From Paraburkholderia sp. BCC1886 (GTDB lineage Bacteria; Pseudomonadota; Gammaproteobacteria; Burkholderiales; Burkholderiaceae): a DNA stretch of 64,000 nt. A program made the position numbers and the translations under genes. The notes below the pieces were generated by a model. That model was not told the DNA's origin, made no database searches, and was given only the letters and a program-made list of their open reading frames with translations. Every line of letters starts with the position of its first letter. The stretch's first letter is position 1. Shown here in pieces: positions 44,305 through 53,043 of the stretch. The stretch spans positions 186,001-250,000 of the forward strand of contig NZ_CAAJGK010000041.1 in the NCBI RefSeq assembly GCF_900996245.1, given 5' to 3'.

Positions 44305-45638
44305 GTCGCGAGCCGCTGGACGTCCATGTCGTCGCGTCACACGGCGGCGCGCAACGGGTCGGCACGCTCGCGGAAGAGTCCGGCCGGTCTGTCTTCACCT
44401 ATCTGCCCGACGTTCCCGCCGGGCTGCTCGTTTCGCTGCTCATGCCCGTGCGGGCCGAGTCGTATGTCTGGCCGCGTCTGCATCCGTTCTTCCAGATGAA
44501 CCTGCCGGAGGGCGCGAAGAAAGACATTCTGATCCGCCAGCTCGGTCCGCACGCCGACGTGAGCGATTTCGGTCTGCTCGCGCTAACGGGCGCGAATACG
44601 ATTGGCCGCGTCCGGGTGGTGCCGCGCGGCATGACGCCCGCGGCAGCCGCAAGCAAGCCCAACATGGCGGAATTGTTGGCCTCGACCGACTCGCGCGAGA
44701 ACCTGCTGCGTCTGCTCGAAAGCGGGGTGAGCGAAGGCGTGTCCGGCGTCATGCCGAAAACGCTGCTGCGCTCCGTGGCTAAAGCCACGACCTGGACCGA
44801 CGACTTCATTCTGAAAACCGGTTTCGACGATCTGCCCGGCCTCGCGATCAACGAATACCTGTGTCTCGAGGTCGCCCGTTATGCCGGACTCGAAGTGCCG
44901 GAAGCCCGGTTGTCAGCAGACGGACAGGTGTTGGCGGTGCAACGTTTCGACCGTATCGAGAACGGCGAGATCGTCGCGGTCGAAGACTACTGCGCGCTCA
45001 AAGGTCAGGACGCGATCAGCAAGTACGACGGCTCGCTGGAAAGCCTGGCCAGGCTCACGGAGACTTACGTTTCGCGCGAGACCTTCAAGGACAATGCGCG
45101 GCGCCTCTTCACGCTCCTGCTGCTGAACTACGCCATCCACAATCAGGATGCGCACCTGAAGAATTTCGCGCTGGTCTACAGCGATTCGGGCGATGCGCGG
45201 CTTGCGCCGGTGTACGACGTGCTGAGCGGCACCGCTTATCCGAAATACGCCACGGCTAATCCGGCGCTGGATCTGAAGAGCCGGCGAGTGTGGGCCTCGG
45301 GCGCGCTATTGCAGAACTACGGCGGTGCGCGGTTGGGACTGAGCCGGGCAGATATGAACGACGCCGTCGCGCGGGTTACGGCGGCGGTCGACGAGGTCAC
45401 ACCGATGGTGTCGGCGTTCGCCGACCAGTACGTGGAGTTTCGCGAGGTCGCGAAACGGATGCTTGATGCGTGGAGCGCCGGTCTGGACGATATCAAGCCG
45501 GATGCGAAGCCGGGCAAGACCAGACCGGCTTCGCTACGCGAAAAGATGGGTATGTCGGATGCCGATGCTTCCGCGACTCGCAAGGAGACGAATCCCTATG
45601 CGAACCCCGACGGCGCGTTCAGTCATAAGGCCAGATAG
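44301..45638 (+). CDS. HipA-type serine/threonine kinase toxin
   Basis: This 445-residue protein has the HipA N-terminal region (GTLAEESGRSVFTYLPD), the ATP-loop-like GVSGVMPKTLL (residues about 148-158), and the catalytic kinase segments NYAIHNQDAHLKNFALVYSD (near 277, Asp in NQDAH) and APVYDVLSG (metal-binding Asp). HipA-type toxins phosphorylate aminoacyl-tRNA synthetases and slow growth until the antitoxin binds them. Its ATG overlaps the hipB stop, giving a coupled toxin-antitoxin pair. The C-terminal 40 residues are low complexity. Confidence 0.88.
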   Translation: MSREPLDVHVVASHGGAQRVGTLAEESGRSVFTYLPDVPAGLLVSLLMPVRAESYVWPRLHPFFQMNLPEGAKKDILIRQLGPHADVSDFGLLALTGANTIGRVRVVPRGMTPAAAASKPNMAELLASTDSRENLLRLLESGVSEGVSGVMPKTLLRSVAKATTWTDDFILKTGFDDLPGLAINEYLCLEVARYAGLEVPEARLSADGQVLAVQRFDRIENGEIVAVEDYCALKGQDAISKYDGSLESLARLTETYVSRETFKDNARRLFTLLLLNYAIHNQDAHLKNFALVYSDSGDARLAPVYDVLSGTAYPKYATANPALDLKSRRVWASGALLQNYGGARLGLSRADMNDAVARVTAAVDEVTPMVSAFADQYVEFREVAKRMLDAWSAGLDDIKPDAKPGKTRPASLREKMGMSDADASATRKETNPYANPDGAFSHKAR

Positions 45639-45648
45639 GCCGCCGTTT

Positions 45649-45676
45649 CACGCCTCATGCCTCACGCCTCATGCCT
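45649..45676. repeat. 14-bp tandem repeat between hipA and the AI-2E-family gene
   Basis: CACGCCTCATGCCT is present twice in tandem, ending at the stop of the convergent gene. No hairpin terminator is visible between the two convergent genes. Confidence 0.5.
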
Positions 45677-47658
45677 CACTCCACCTTCGCTGGTTGCGCC
45701 ACCTGGCGCAGCTTCTGCCCATTCTGCGCAGCCAGACACTCTTCGATCATCGTCCGAAAATTCGGCGCGGCATGTGAGGCGCCGGTTGCACCGGTCTCGT
45801 GGCCGTTCTCCGCCGACAGTCCGCCCACGCCGACCACCAGCGTCGCTCCCGGCCGCCATTCGCGCGTGCGTCGCAGCATATTGCGCAGATACGGCGGCGA
45901 TTCCGGCGCATCGAGCGAGACGATGCAGATAATCGGCGTGTCCTTGAAGCTGGGCTCGTCGGCGCGCGCGCTGCGATAGCCGGAGTGGGTTGCCATCATC
46001 GGCGTGAGGCCGTGGCGTCCGAGCAATTGCACGGCGATGGCAGCGGTCACTTCGTCGAAAGCGCCGCGTCCAGGCACGCACAACACAGTGGTCTTCTCGA
46101 CCACGCCGTCACGCAAAAGCACGGGCCCATGAACATCGTGGCCAGCAGAGCCAGAAGGGCCAGAAGCGCCGGAAGCGCCGGATTGCCTCTCCGCCTCCGC
46201 CGACCCTCCGCCGCCGCCCTCGCCGGACTCCCCCTGTAACAGACGATCCGGCAAGCCTTCCGCAATCTCCAGGTTTTCGACGATATCCACCAAGGCCTCG
46301 TTGATTCGCGTCAACTGATCGGGCATCAGCACGCCGCGCATCGCATCGTTGCGCGCGAGCTTGAGCCCTTCCAGCGCGACACGGTCGTAGTAGTCGAGCA
46401 GCGACATCTCGCGCAGCAGACGCTCGGCCTGCACGATGGCTTCGTGCGGATCGTCGGCCAGTATCCGTTGATAAAAATTCTGCGCCGGCGTGAGCGCCGG
46501 CTGATCGCCTAGCAGTACGGTGAGAAAGTTCAGCCGGTCCGCGTAACGGCCCATGGTGACCACGCACAGCGTGAGCGGCGTGGACAGCACGAGCCCGACC
46601 GGTCCCCACAGCCAGCTCCAGAAAATCGCCGCCACCACCACCGCGAGCGGCGACAGGCCCGAGCGGTGTCCGTACAGCAAGGGCTCGGCAATCTGCCCGG
46701 CCACCACGTCGACCACGATGAAGAGGATCAGCGTATAGACGGCCATGGTCCACTGCGGCTGGATCGCGGCGGCAAGAAACACGGCGAGAATCGCGGCAAT
46801 CCAGATACCGATGTACGGCACGAAACGCAGCAACGCCGCGATCACGCCGAACAGCAGCGCGCCGGGCACGCCGATGATCGCCAGACCAATCGCAATCGTC
46901 CCGCCCGCGCTCAGGTTCACCCCCAGTTGCGCGACGAAGTAGCGGCTCAGACGGCTCGCGGCGTCGTTGATCGCGGTCGTCGTGCGATGTAGATCGCGCG
47001 AGCCGAACAGGCTGATCAGCCGGTCGCGCAAGTCCTCGCGCTGAAGCAGGATGAAGATCGTCACCACCAGCACGATGAAGGTCGTCTCGATCGGCGCAAT
47101 CGCGGGCGACAGCGCGCGCTGCGCGAGTTGCAGCGGCGTCGGCGACGGCTCGTGCACTTCCACCGGCGTCGGCACGGCCGGCGCATTACGCGCGGCGCGT
47201 CCAGTCGGGCGCGGCGGGTTGGGTTTGGACGGCGCGACGCGTTGCAGCGTGGCGGCGGCGCGGCTCATCATCGAATCGGCGCGGCCCACGGTCTTTTCCT
47301 GAACCGTTTCGATTTTCTGCTCGATCGCCACCTGGTATTGCGGCAGGTCGCCAGCCAGTTGCACGAGTTGCGCGGTGATCAGCGCGCCCACCGCCAGCAG
47401 CGACGCCAACGCAAACAGCACGGCAATGAAGATGGACGGCAACTGGCCCATATGCAGCCGTCGCAAGGTCTGCACGAGCGGCGCGAGCAGGAAGCTGAGC
47501 AGCACGGAGAGCGTGATCGGAATCAGCACCTCGCGGCCGAAGTACAGCGCGCACACCACCGCGACGCCGGTGATGACCGAAGCGAGACCATGCAGGCTGG
47601 GCGTGCCCGGCGGGTATACGCGATTCGGCCGCCCATGCGGCGGTAAGGAAATTTTCAT
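45676..47658 (-). CDS. AI-2E family (PerM/TqsA-like) permease with a C-terminal cytoplasmic extension
   Basis: This protein has about eight membrane helices over residues 20-390 and the AI-2E family features (PITLSVLLSFLLAPLV, FIVVDVVAGQIAEPLLYGHRSGLSPLAV). A long extra-membrane segment of Pro/Ala composition lies near 145-190. After the membrane part it has about 260 further residues, including a Gly/Ser linker (GESGEGGGGGSAEAER) and a possible small alpha/beta domain (TTVLCVPGRGAFDEVTAA to THSGYRSA). Substrates of this family are mostly unknown (autoinducer, sodium, protons). I prefer ATG 47658 (MKISLPPHGRP); the frame is open to 47748. Confidence 0.8.
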   Translation of the reverse strand: MKISLPPHGRPNRVYPPGTPSLHGLASVITGVAVVCALYFGREVLIPITLSVLLSFLLAPLVQTLRRLHMGQLPSIFIAVLFALASLLAVGALITAQLVQLAGDLPQYQVAIEQKIETVQEKTVGRADSMMSRAAATLQRVAPSKPNPPRPTGRAARNAPAVPTPVEVHEPSPTPLQLAQRALSPAIAPIETTFIVLVVTIFILLQREDLRDRLISLFGSRDLHRTTTAINDAASRLSRYFVAQLGVNLSAGGTIAIGLAIIGVPGALLFGVIAALLRFVPYIGIWIAAILAVFLAAAIQPQWTMAVYTLILFIVVDVVAGQIAEPLLYGHRSGLSPLAVVVAAIFWSWLWGPVGLVLSTPLTLCVVTMGRYADRLNFLTVLLGDQPALTPAQNFYQRILADDPHEAIVQAERLLREMSLLDYYDRVALEGLKLARNDAMRGVLMPDQLTRINEALVDIVENLEIAEGLPDRLLQGESGEGGGGGSAEAERQSGASGASGPSGSAGHDVHGPVLLRDGVVEKTTVLCVPGRGAFDEVTAAIAVQLLGRHGLTPMMATHSGYRSARADEPSFKDTPIICIVSLDAPESPPYLRNMLRRTREWRPGATLVVGVGGLSAENGHETGATGASHAAPNFRTMIEECLAAQNGQKLRQVAQPAKVE

Positions 47659-47796
47659 GAGCACACGGTCCGGGTTGGGTGGCACCGCCGTCAGGAACGA
47701 GGCGGGCGCGGCGGGAATCTCGACTGGCGGCGCAAGCCGCTTGAGCAATCCACGTGCCCGGATTGTAGGCGCTTTGAATCGCGCGCAGCAGAAGCG

Positions 47797-49077
47797 TTAG
47801 CCCATGTGCAGGCGCAGCCATTCGAACAGCAGCGACAAGCCGTACAGCAGGAAGCCGATGAACCCGCCGACCAGCGTCCCGTTGATGCGGATAGTCTGCA
47901 GATCCCGGCCGATGTTCAGTTCGACCTGATGCGACATATCGCGCGCATCCCAGTTCTTCACGGTATCGCTGATATGACGCGTGAGGAACGCCGCGAAATC
48001 CGGCGCCATCGCGCGTGCGGCGTCTTCGAGGTGGTCGTTCAGCGACTGCCGCAACGCCGGATCGTTTGCCAGTTCGCGGCCGACCCATTGGCCCATCGCC
48101 ATCGCGCGCGCGTGCAGCGCGGAGTCGGGACTGAGCAGATCGCGTTTGAGCCACGCGCGCAGATCGCCCCACATGTCTTTCACGTAGTTGCCGAGCGCGT
48201 CGCCTTCCACGAGGTAGCGCTTCAGCTCTTCGCCTTTTTCGGCGAACGCGGGATCGGTCTTCAGTTTGACGATGAGTTTCTGCGCGGCCTCGTCGAAGCG
48301 CTCGCGCAACTCGTGGGTCGGATTCGCGGCGATCTGTTCGAGCATCCGGTTCGCGGCATTGGCGATCGCGTCGGCGCCTTTCTCGCCGAGCCAGGCCGAG
48401 GGCAGGATCTTTTCCATCTTCGGATATTCGCCTTTGACCCACTCGACGATCCGTTCGGCGATGAACTCGCGCGCCGCCGGCTGGCGCAAAAAGCTCACGA
48501 CCTGTTCGATCCCGGCGTCGAGCAGGTCCTGATGCCGGCCGTCCTTGGTGAGCGTGTCGAGAATCGAGCCCATCGAGTGCGAGAGGTCGACCTTGTCGAG
48601 CACGTCGCGCAGCGCTTCCTTGATAAAGCTCTGAATGCGCACGTCGTCCGCGAGCTCGAGGATGCCGGCGGTGAGCTTGACGACGTAATCGCCGAGACGG
48701 GCCGCATTGGCGGGCTGCGTGAGCCAGCCGGCGATGGTCTGCGCCGGGTCGTGTTTCTGGATCAGACCGACTAGCGAGGGCACGTCGAGAAACTTGTCCT
48801 GGACGAACACCGCGAGATTGTCGGCGATCTTGTGCTTGTTGTTCGGGATGACGGCGGTATGCGCGGCCACGAACGGAATCGGCACCCGGCGAAACAGCGC
48901 GACGACCGCGAACCAGTCGGCCAGTGCACCGACCATCGCCGCTTCGGCGACGGCCTTGATGCCGTCGACCCACACGCCGTGCGGCAAAAACGCGGTGGCG
49001 ATGAATAACGCGGCGGCGGCGGCCAGAAGCAGCAGCGGAACGAGCTTGGCTTTCTTGAGTTCGGTCTCTTTGTTCAT
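47797..49077 (-). CDS. DUF445 (YjiN-like) inner-membrane protein
   Basis: This 426-residue protein has an N-terminal hydrophobic helix (LVPLLLLAAAAALFIATAFL), the DUF445 hallmark ALADWFAVVALFRRVPIPF near residues 50-70, a long helical central part and a C-terminal hydrophobic helix (TLVGGFIGFLLYGLSLLFEW). The family is widespread and uncharacterised. ATG 49077 begins MNKETELKKAK; the frame is open to 49527 but that extension reads through the divergent promoter region. It follows no operon partner other than the AI-2E-family gene 138 bases downstream. Confidence 0.85.
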   Translation of the reverse strand: MNKETELKKAKLVPLLLLAAAAALFIATAFLPHGVWVDGIKAVAEAAMVGALADWFAVVALFRRVPIPFVAAHTAVIPNNKHKIADNLAVFVQDKFLDVPSLVGLIQKHDPAQTIAGWLTQPANAARLGDYVVKLTAGILELADDVRIQSFIKEALRDVLDKVDLSHSMGSILDTLTKDGRHQDLLDAGIEQVVSFLRQPAAREFIAERIVEWVKGEYPKMEKILPSAWLGEKGADAIANAANRMLEQIAANPTHELRERFDEAAQKLIVKLKTDPAFAEKGEELKRYLVEGDALGNYVKDMWGDLRAWLKRDLLSPDSALHARAMAMGQWVGRELANDPALRQSLNDHLEDAARAMAPDFAAFLTRHISDTVKNWDARDMSHQVELNIGRDLQTIRINGTLVGGFIGFLLYGLSLLFEWLRLHMG

Positions 49078-49279
49078 CGGCGGCGTGGTGGTGTCCGGTT
49101 CTTCGGCTAAAGCGGAGCAACGCAGTATGGCAACGCAGTCAGGCAACGCATGCAGGGAACCGCGAGTGTAGCGCCACCGGCTTTGCAGCGACGCGGCAGG
49201 GCACGGTAACATCCGTGGCTGGACCGGGCAGCCGCAGCGTACATCGCCATGGCCCGCCACAACGACAAGGGAACACACA

Positions 49280-50422
49280 GTGATCAGGTTTCTGCACACC
49301 GCGGACTGGCAGATCGGCACGCAATTCGGCCAGTTCGAACCGGAAGAAGCCGTGCACCTCGCGCAGGCGCGCATCGAAACCGTACGCCGCATCGCCGCCG
49401 AAGCCACCGCGCGGCAGGTCGACGCGGTACTCGTGGCCGGCGACGTGTTCGACCTGCAGACTGTCTCCGACACGGTCATCCGCCGTCTGTTCGGCGCGCT
49501 GCAGGGTTTCAGCGGCGCATGGATCATGCTGCCGGGAAATCACGACGCGGCGCTGGTCGAAAGCGTGTGGACTCGCGCGCAGCGCCTGAACTGCATTGCG
49601 CCGAACGTACGGATTGTGCTCGAACCCGGCGTGGTGCTGCTCGACGCATGCCGTTGCGCGCTGCTCTGCGCGCCGCTCACGCAACGCATCACCTACGACG
49701 ACACCACCGCGTTCTTCGACAGCGCGGAAAGTCCTCCCGACTATCACCGCGTGGGGCTCGCGCATGGCAGCGTCGGCGGCATCCTGCAGGAAGGCATCGA
49801 CTCGTCGAACCCGATTGCGCCGACCCGCGCCGCGAGCGCGCGGCTCGACTATCTGGCGCTCGGCGACTGGCACGGTCATCTGCGCGTGGACGAGCGCACC
49901 TGGTATGCCGGCACGCATGAACAGGACCGCTTTCGCGCCAACGATCCGGGCTTCATGCTCGACGTGACGTTGAGCGAGCCGGGCGCGACGCCGCTGGTCG
50001 AAGCGGTGCGCGTCGGGCAATACCGCTGGCAGCGCTGGGATACGACGATCGCGGTCTCCACCGACGTGGATGCGCTGAAGGCGCGTCTGTCCGCACTGGG
50101 CACGAACGACGTGTTGCGCGTAACGGTCACCGGCACGGCCACGCTCGCCGACGCCGAGGCGATCCACGTCGCGGTGGAAGAAACCCGCGCACGCGTGCGC
50201 GCGCTGCGGGTCGATCTGAGCGGTTTGCAGGTGCTGCCGACCGAGGCCGATCTGGCCGAACTCGGCGCGCACGGCGGTTATCTCGCGAAAGTGGTCGCGC
50301 GATTGCGCGGCCTGCAGGAAGCCCCGCAGTCCGACCCGCAACAGATTCGCCGCGCAGCCGAAGCCTTGTTGCTGCTGGCGCGTTTTCAACGTGAGTTGCC
50401 GCGCGAAGCGAGGACCGCATGA
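49280..50422 (+). CDS. SbcD/YhaO-like metallophosphoesterase (DNA exonuclease subunit)
   Basis: This 380-residue protein has the calcineurin-like phosphoesterase metal-binding motifs: FLHTADWQIG (His, Asp), VAGDVFD, LPGNHDA and the later GHL/GDWHGH. It is of the Mre11/SbcD/YhaO group of DNA exonucleases. The start is GTG 49280 with AAGGGA 8 bases before it; the ATG of other frames is not used. Its stop overlaps the start of the large ATPase gene (ATGA), so the two are co-translated. It is divergent from the DUF445 gene. Confidence 0.88.
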   Translation: MIRFLHTADWQIGTQFGQFEPEEAVHLAQARIETVRRIAAEATARQVDAVLVAGDVFDLQTVSDTVIRRLFGALQGFSGAWIMLPGNHDAALVESVWTRAQRLNCIAPNVRIVLEPGVVLLDACRCALLCAPLTQRITYDDTTAFFDSAESPPDYHRVGLAHGSVGGILQEGIDSSNPIAPTRAASARLDYLALGDWHGHLRVDERTWYAGTHEQDRFRANDPGFMLDVTLSEPGATPLVEAVRVGQYRWQRWDTTIAVSTDVDALKARLSALGTNDVLRVTVTGTATLADAEAIHVAVEETRARVRALRVDLSGLQVLPTEADLAELGAHGGYLAKVVARLRGLQEAPQSDPQQIRRAAEALLLLARFQRELPREARTA

Positions 50423-53043
50423 AGCTGGAAAGTATCGCGATTCAGGAGTTCAAGCAGTTCGGCGGCCGTCTGTTCGTCGACGATCTGCAACCGGGGTTGA
50501 ATCTGTTCACGGGGCCAAACGAAGCCGGTAAGAGCACGATTGCCGAAGCCATCCGCTCGGTGTTTCTGGAGCGCTACAAGGCCTCGCATCTGAAGGATCT
50601 GTTGCCCTGGGGCAAGGCGAGCGGACAGCCGTCGGTGGAGGTGAGTTTCGATCTGGACGGCACGCCTTGCCGGCTTTCCAAACAGTTCGTCACGCGGCAG
50701 CGCTGCGAGTTGCGGATCGGTCAGTCCGTCTACGGCGAGGACGAAGCCGAAGACAGGCTTGCGGCGCTGCTCGGTTTCGCGCGTGCCGCGCGCGGACCCT
50801 TGAAGGCCGAGCACGCCGGCGTACCGGGATTGTTGTGGGTGCAACAGGGCGGCACTCACGAGGTGCGCGATTCGACCGGCCACGCGGCGCAGTATCTGCG
50901 CGATGCGCTGTCGCAACTGTCGGGCAGCAGCGAATCGGCCGGCGAAGACGCGCTGATCGCCGCCGTGCAGCGCGAATTGCGGCAACTGCTGACCGCGCGT
51001 ACGCAGAAATCCACCGGACCGCTGGCCGAGGCCGAGCAGAATCTCGCCGCGCTGCTGATCGAGCGCGATCAACTGGAACAGCAGCGCCAGCAGTTCGAGG
51101 ACAACATCGCGCGGCTCGCCGCGCAGCAGGAAGCGTTCGACGACACGCAGCGCAAGCGGCCATGGGAACAGCACGAGCAGAAGGCGCTCGCGGCCCAGCA
51201 GCGTGCGGACGCGGCAGCCGAACTCGAGCGCAGCGTGCGGACGCTCGCGCAATCGCTACAGGTGAGCGAAGCCGAACTGGCGTTGTCGCTGCAACAGGAA
51301 CAGGGCGCGAGCGAACTGGAAGCGGCCGTGGCGCGCGAGCGTCAGCAACTCGATGCGGCGCGGGCCAATGTCAGTGCTGCCGAGAACGAGCATGCGCAGG
51401 CCGAGGCGAGCGTCGCGCAGTTCGAGCAGGCGTTGGCGGCCGCAAGCCGGGCGCTGGACCTGGCGAATGCGGCGGTCACGGCCGCCGATCTGCGCAGCCA
51501 GATCGGTTTGTATCGCGCGGAAAGCGAACGCCTCGACGCGGCCATCGCGGCGGCGGCCCAGGCGAACGACGCGGTGCTGGAAGCCGCGCGCGCGGCCGCG
51601 GCGCTCGAAATGGACGAAGCGAAACTGAAGCATCTGGCCGCGCTCGACGGCGAACTGACCATATTGCGCGCGCGCACCGAAGCGGCGATGACGCGCATCG
51701 AATACAGCTTGACCGGTCCGATCACGGTTGGCGAAACGCAGGTGAGCGGTAGCGGCGTGCTGCGTCTCGACGAGGAAAAGCGCATCGGCCTCGGTGCGCT
51801 AGGCGAATTGCGCGTGATACCGGGTGTCTCCGATCTGCCGGCGCGGCTCTCCGAACTGGCGTCGCTCGAAGCCCGTCACGGGCAGTTACTCCAGGCGCTG
51901 GGCGTGAGTTCGCTGGCGGTCGCCGACGCGCGTCACGAGCAATGGAAGACGTTGCGCGATCAACAGAAAAGCCAAGCGAAGATTCTCGACGTGCATGCGC
52001 CCAAAGGCATCGAGGCCTTGCGCGCCGCATCGGCGACGGCGACGGCACGCGGGCAGGCCTCGCAGGAACGGCTGGCGCTGCTGCCGGACGTGTCCGCCGC
52101 ACCGCCGCTCGACGAAGCGCGCCGCAACGCCGACATCGCGCGCGATGCGCTCGACGCCGCCCGCAAGACCTTGGCTCTCGCGGCAGAAAAACGCTCGAGC
52201 GCGACGGCCACCACCGGGTCGCTCGCCGCGCAGGTGCAACGCAAGGAAGCGCAGTTGAGCGACGACGCGTTCCGGCGTCAGCGCGCGCAGTGGCAAGGCC
52301 GGATCGTCGAACAGCGCGTGCAGGTCGATGCACTGCGCCAGCAGCGCGAAGGCCGCGCGCGCGAACTGGAAGCGGCGCGGCTCGACGATCCGGCGGCGGA
52401 AACGAAACGCTACCGTGCGTCGGCGGACCTGGCGCGCGCCGAGCAGCATGAACGGCAGGTGCGCATCGCGCAGCTACGCAGCCAGCTGGAAACCGTCGGC
52501 GCATCGGGACTGGGCGAGCGCCTCGCGGCCGCGCAAGCGGGCGTGGAGCAGGCCACCCGGCGTAAGGACGAACTCGGCTTGCGGGCCAGCGCGCTGAGTC
52601 TGCTGGACGAAGTGCTGGTCGACGAGCGCGACGCGGCGGTCGCGCAATTGCGCGCGCCGCTCACCGAGCGTCTCGGCCATTATCTGAAGCGGATTTTTCC
52701 GCAGTCGAGCCTTGCGCTCGGCGACGATTTGAGCCCCGCGACACTGGATCGTTACGGCCGCGCCGATACACTCGACGCGCTGAGCTTCGGCACCCGCGAA
52801 CAGCTCGGCATCCTGACGCGGCTCGCGTATGCGGACCTGTTGAAGGCCTCGGGCCGGCCGACTTTACTGATGCTCGACGATGCCGCCGTGCATACCGACG
52901 CGGCCCGGCGCGACGCCATCAAGCGCGCGTTGATCGACGCGGCGACGCGGCATCAGATTCTGGTGTTCACCTGTCATCCGGAACTGTGGGACGACCTCGG
53001 CGTGCGTCAGCGCGCGATCGACGATCTGAAGGTGCCGGCCTAA
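50419..53043 (+). CDS. SbcC/YhaN-like SMC-type ATPase partner of the phosphoesterase
   Basis: This 874-residue protein has an N-terminal Walker A (GPNEAGKSTIAEAI, near residue 34) and a C-terminal nucleotide-binding half with LSFGTREQLGILTRLAYADLL in place of the ABC signature and Walker B-like RPTLLMLDDAAVHTD. Between them, about 600 residues are coiled coil rich in Ala, Glu and Gln. This is the YhaN form rather than SbcC, which is longer and has the LSGGE signature and a Cys zinc hook; no CxxC hook motif was found here. It presumably holds DNA ends for the upstream nuclease. Its 3' end overlaps the last bases of the convergent cobJ gene by 4 bases. Confidence 0.87.
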   Translation: MKLESIAIQEFKQFGGRLFVDDLQPGLNLFTGPNEAGKSTIAEAIRSVFLERYKASHLKDLLPWGKASGQPSVEVSFDLDGTPCRLSKQFVTRQRCELRIGQSVYGEDEAEDRLAALLGFARAARGPLKAEHAGVPGLLWVQQGGTHEVRDSTGHAAQYLRDALSQLSGSSESAGEDALIAAVQRELRQLLTARTQKSTGPLAEAEQNLAALLIERDQLEQQRQQFEDNIARLAAQQEAFDDTQRKRPWEQHEQKALAAQQRADAAAELERSVRTLAQSLQVSEAELALSLQQEQGASELEAAVARERQQLDAARANVSAAENEHAQAEASVAQFEQALAAASRALDLANAAVTAADLRSQIGLYRAESERLDAAIAAAAQANDAVLEAARAAAALEMDEAKLKHLAALDGELTILRARTEAAMTRIEYSLTGPITVGETQVSGSGVLRLDEEKRIGLGALGELRVIPGVSDLPARLSELASLEARHGQLLQALGVSSLAVADARHEQWKTLRDQQKSQAKILDVHAPKGIEALRAASATATARGQASQERLALLPDVSAAPPLDEARRNADIARDALDAARKTLALAAEKRSSATATTGSLAAQVQRKEAQLSDDAFRRQRAQWQGRIVEQRVQVDALRQQREGRARELEAARLDDPAAETKRYRASADLARAEQHERQVRIAQLRSQLETVGASGLGERLAAAQAGVEQATRRKDELGLRASALSLLDEVLVDERDAAVAQLRAPLTERLGHYLKRIFPQSSLALGDDLSPATLDRYGRADTLDALSFGTREQLGILTRLAYADLLKASGRPTLLMLDDAAVHTDAARRDAIKRALIDAATRHQILVFTCHPELWDDLGVRQRAIDDLKVPA

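Noticed and set aside
43835..45638. hipBA region considered as a prophage or mobile-element remnant
   Set aside because: No integrase, transposase or attachment-site repeats adjoin it; only the promoter region is AT-rich.
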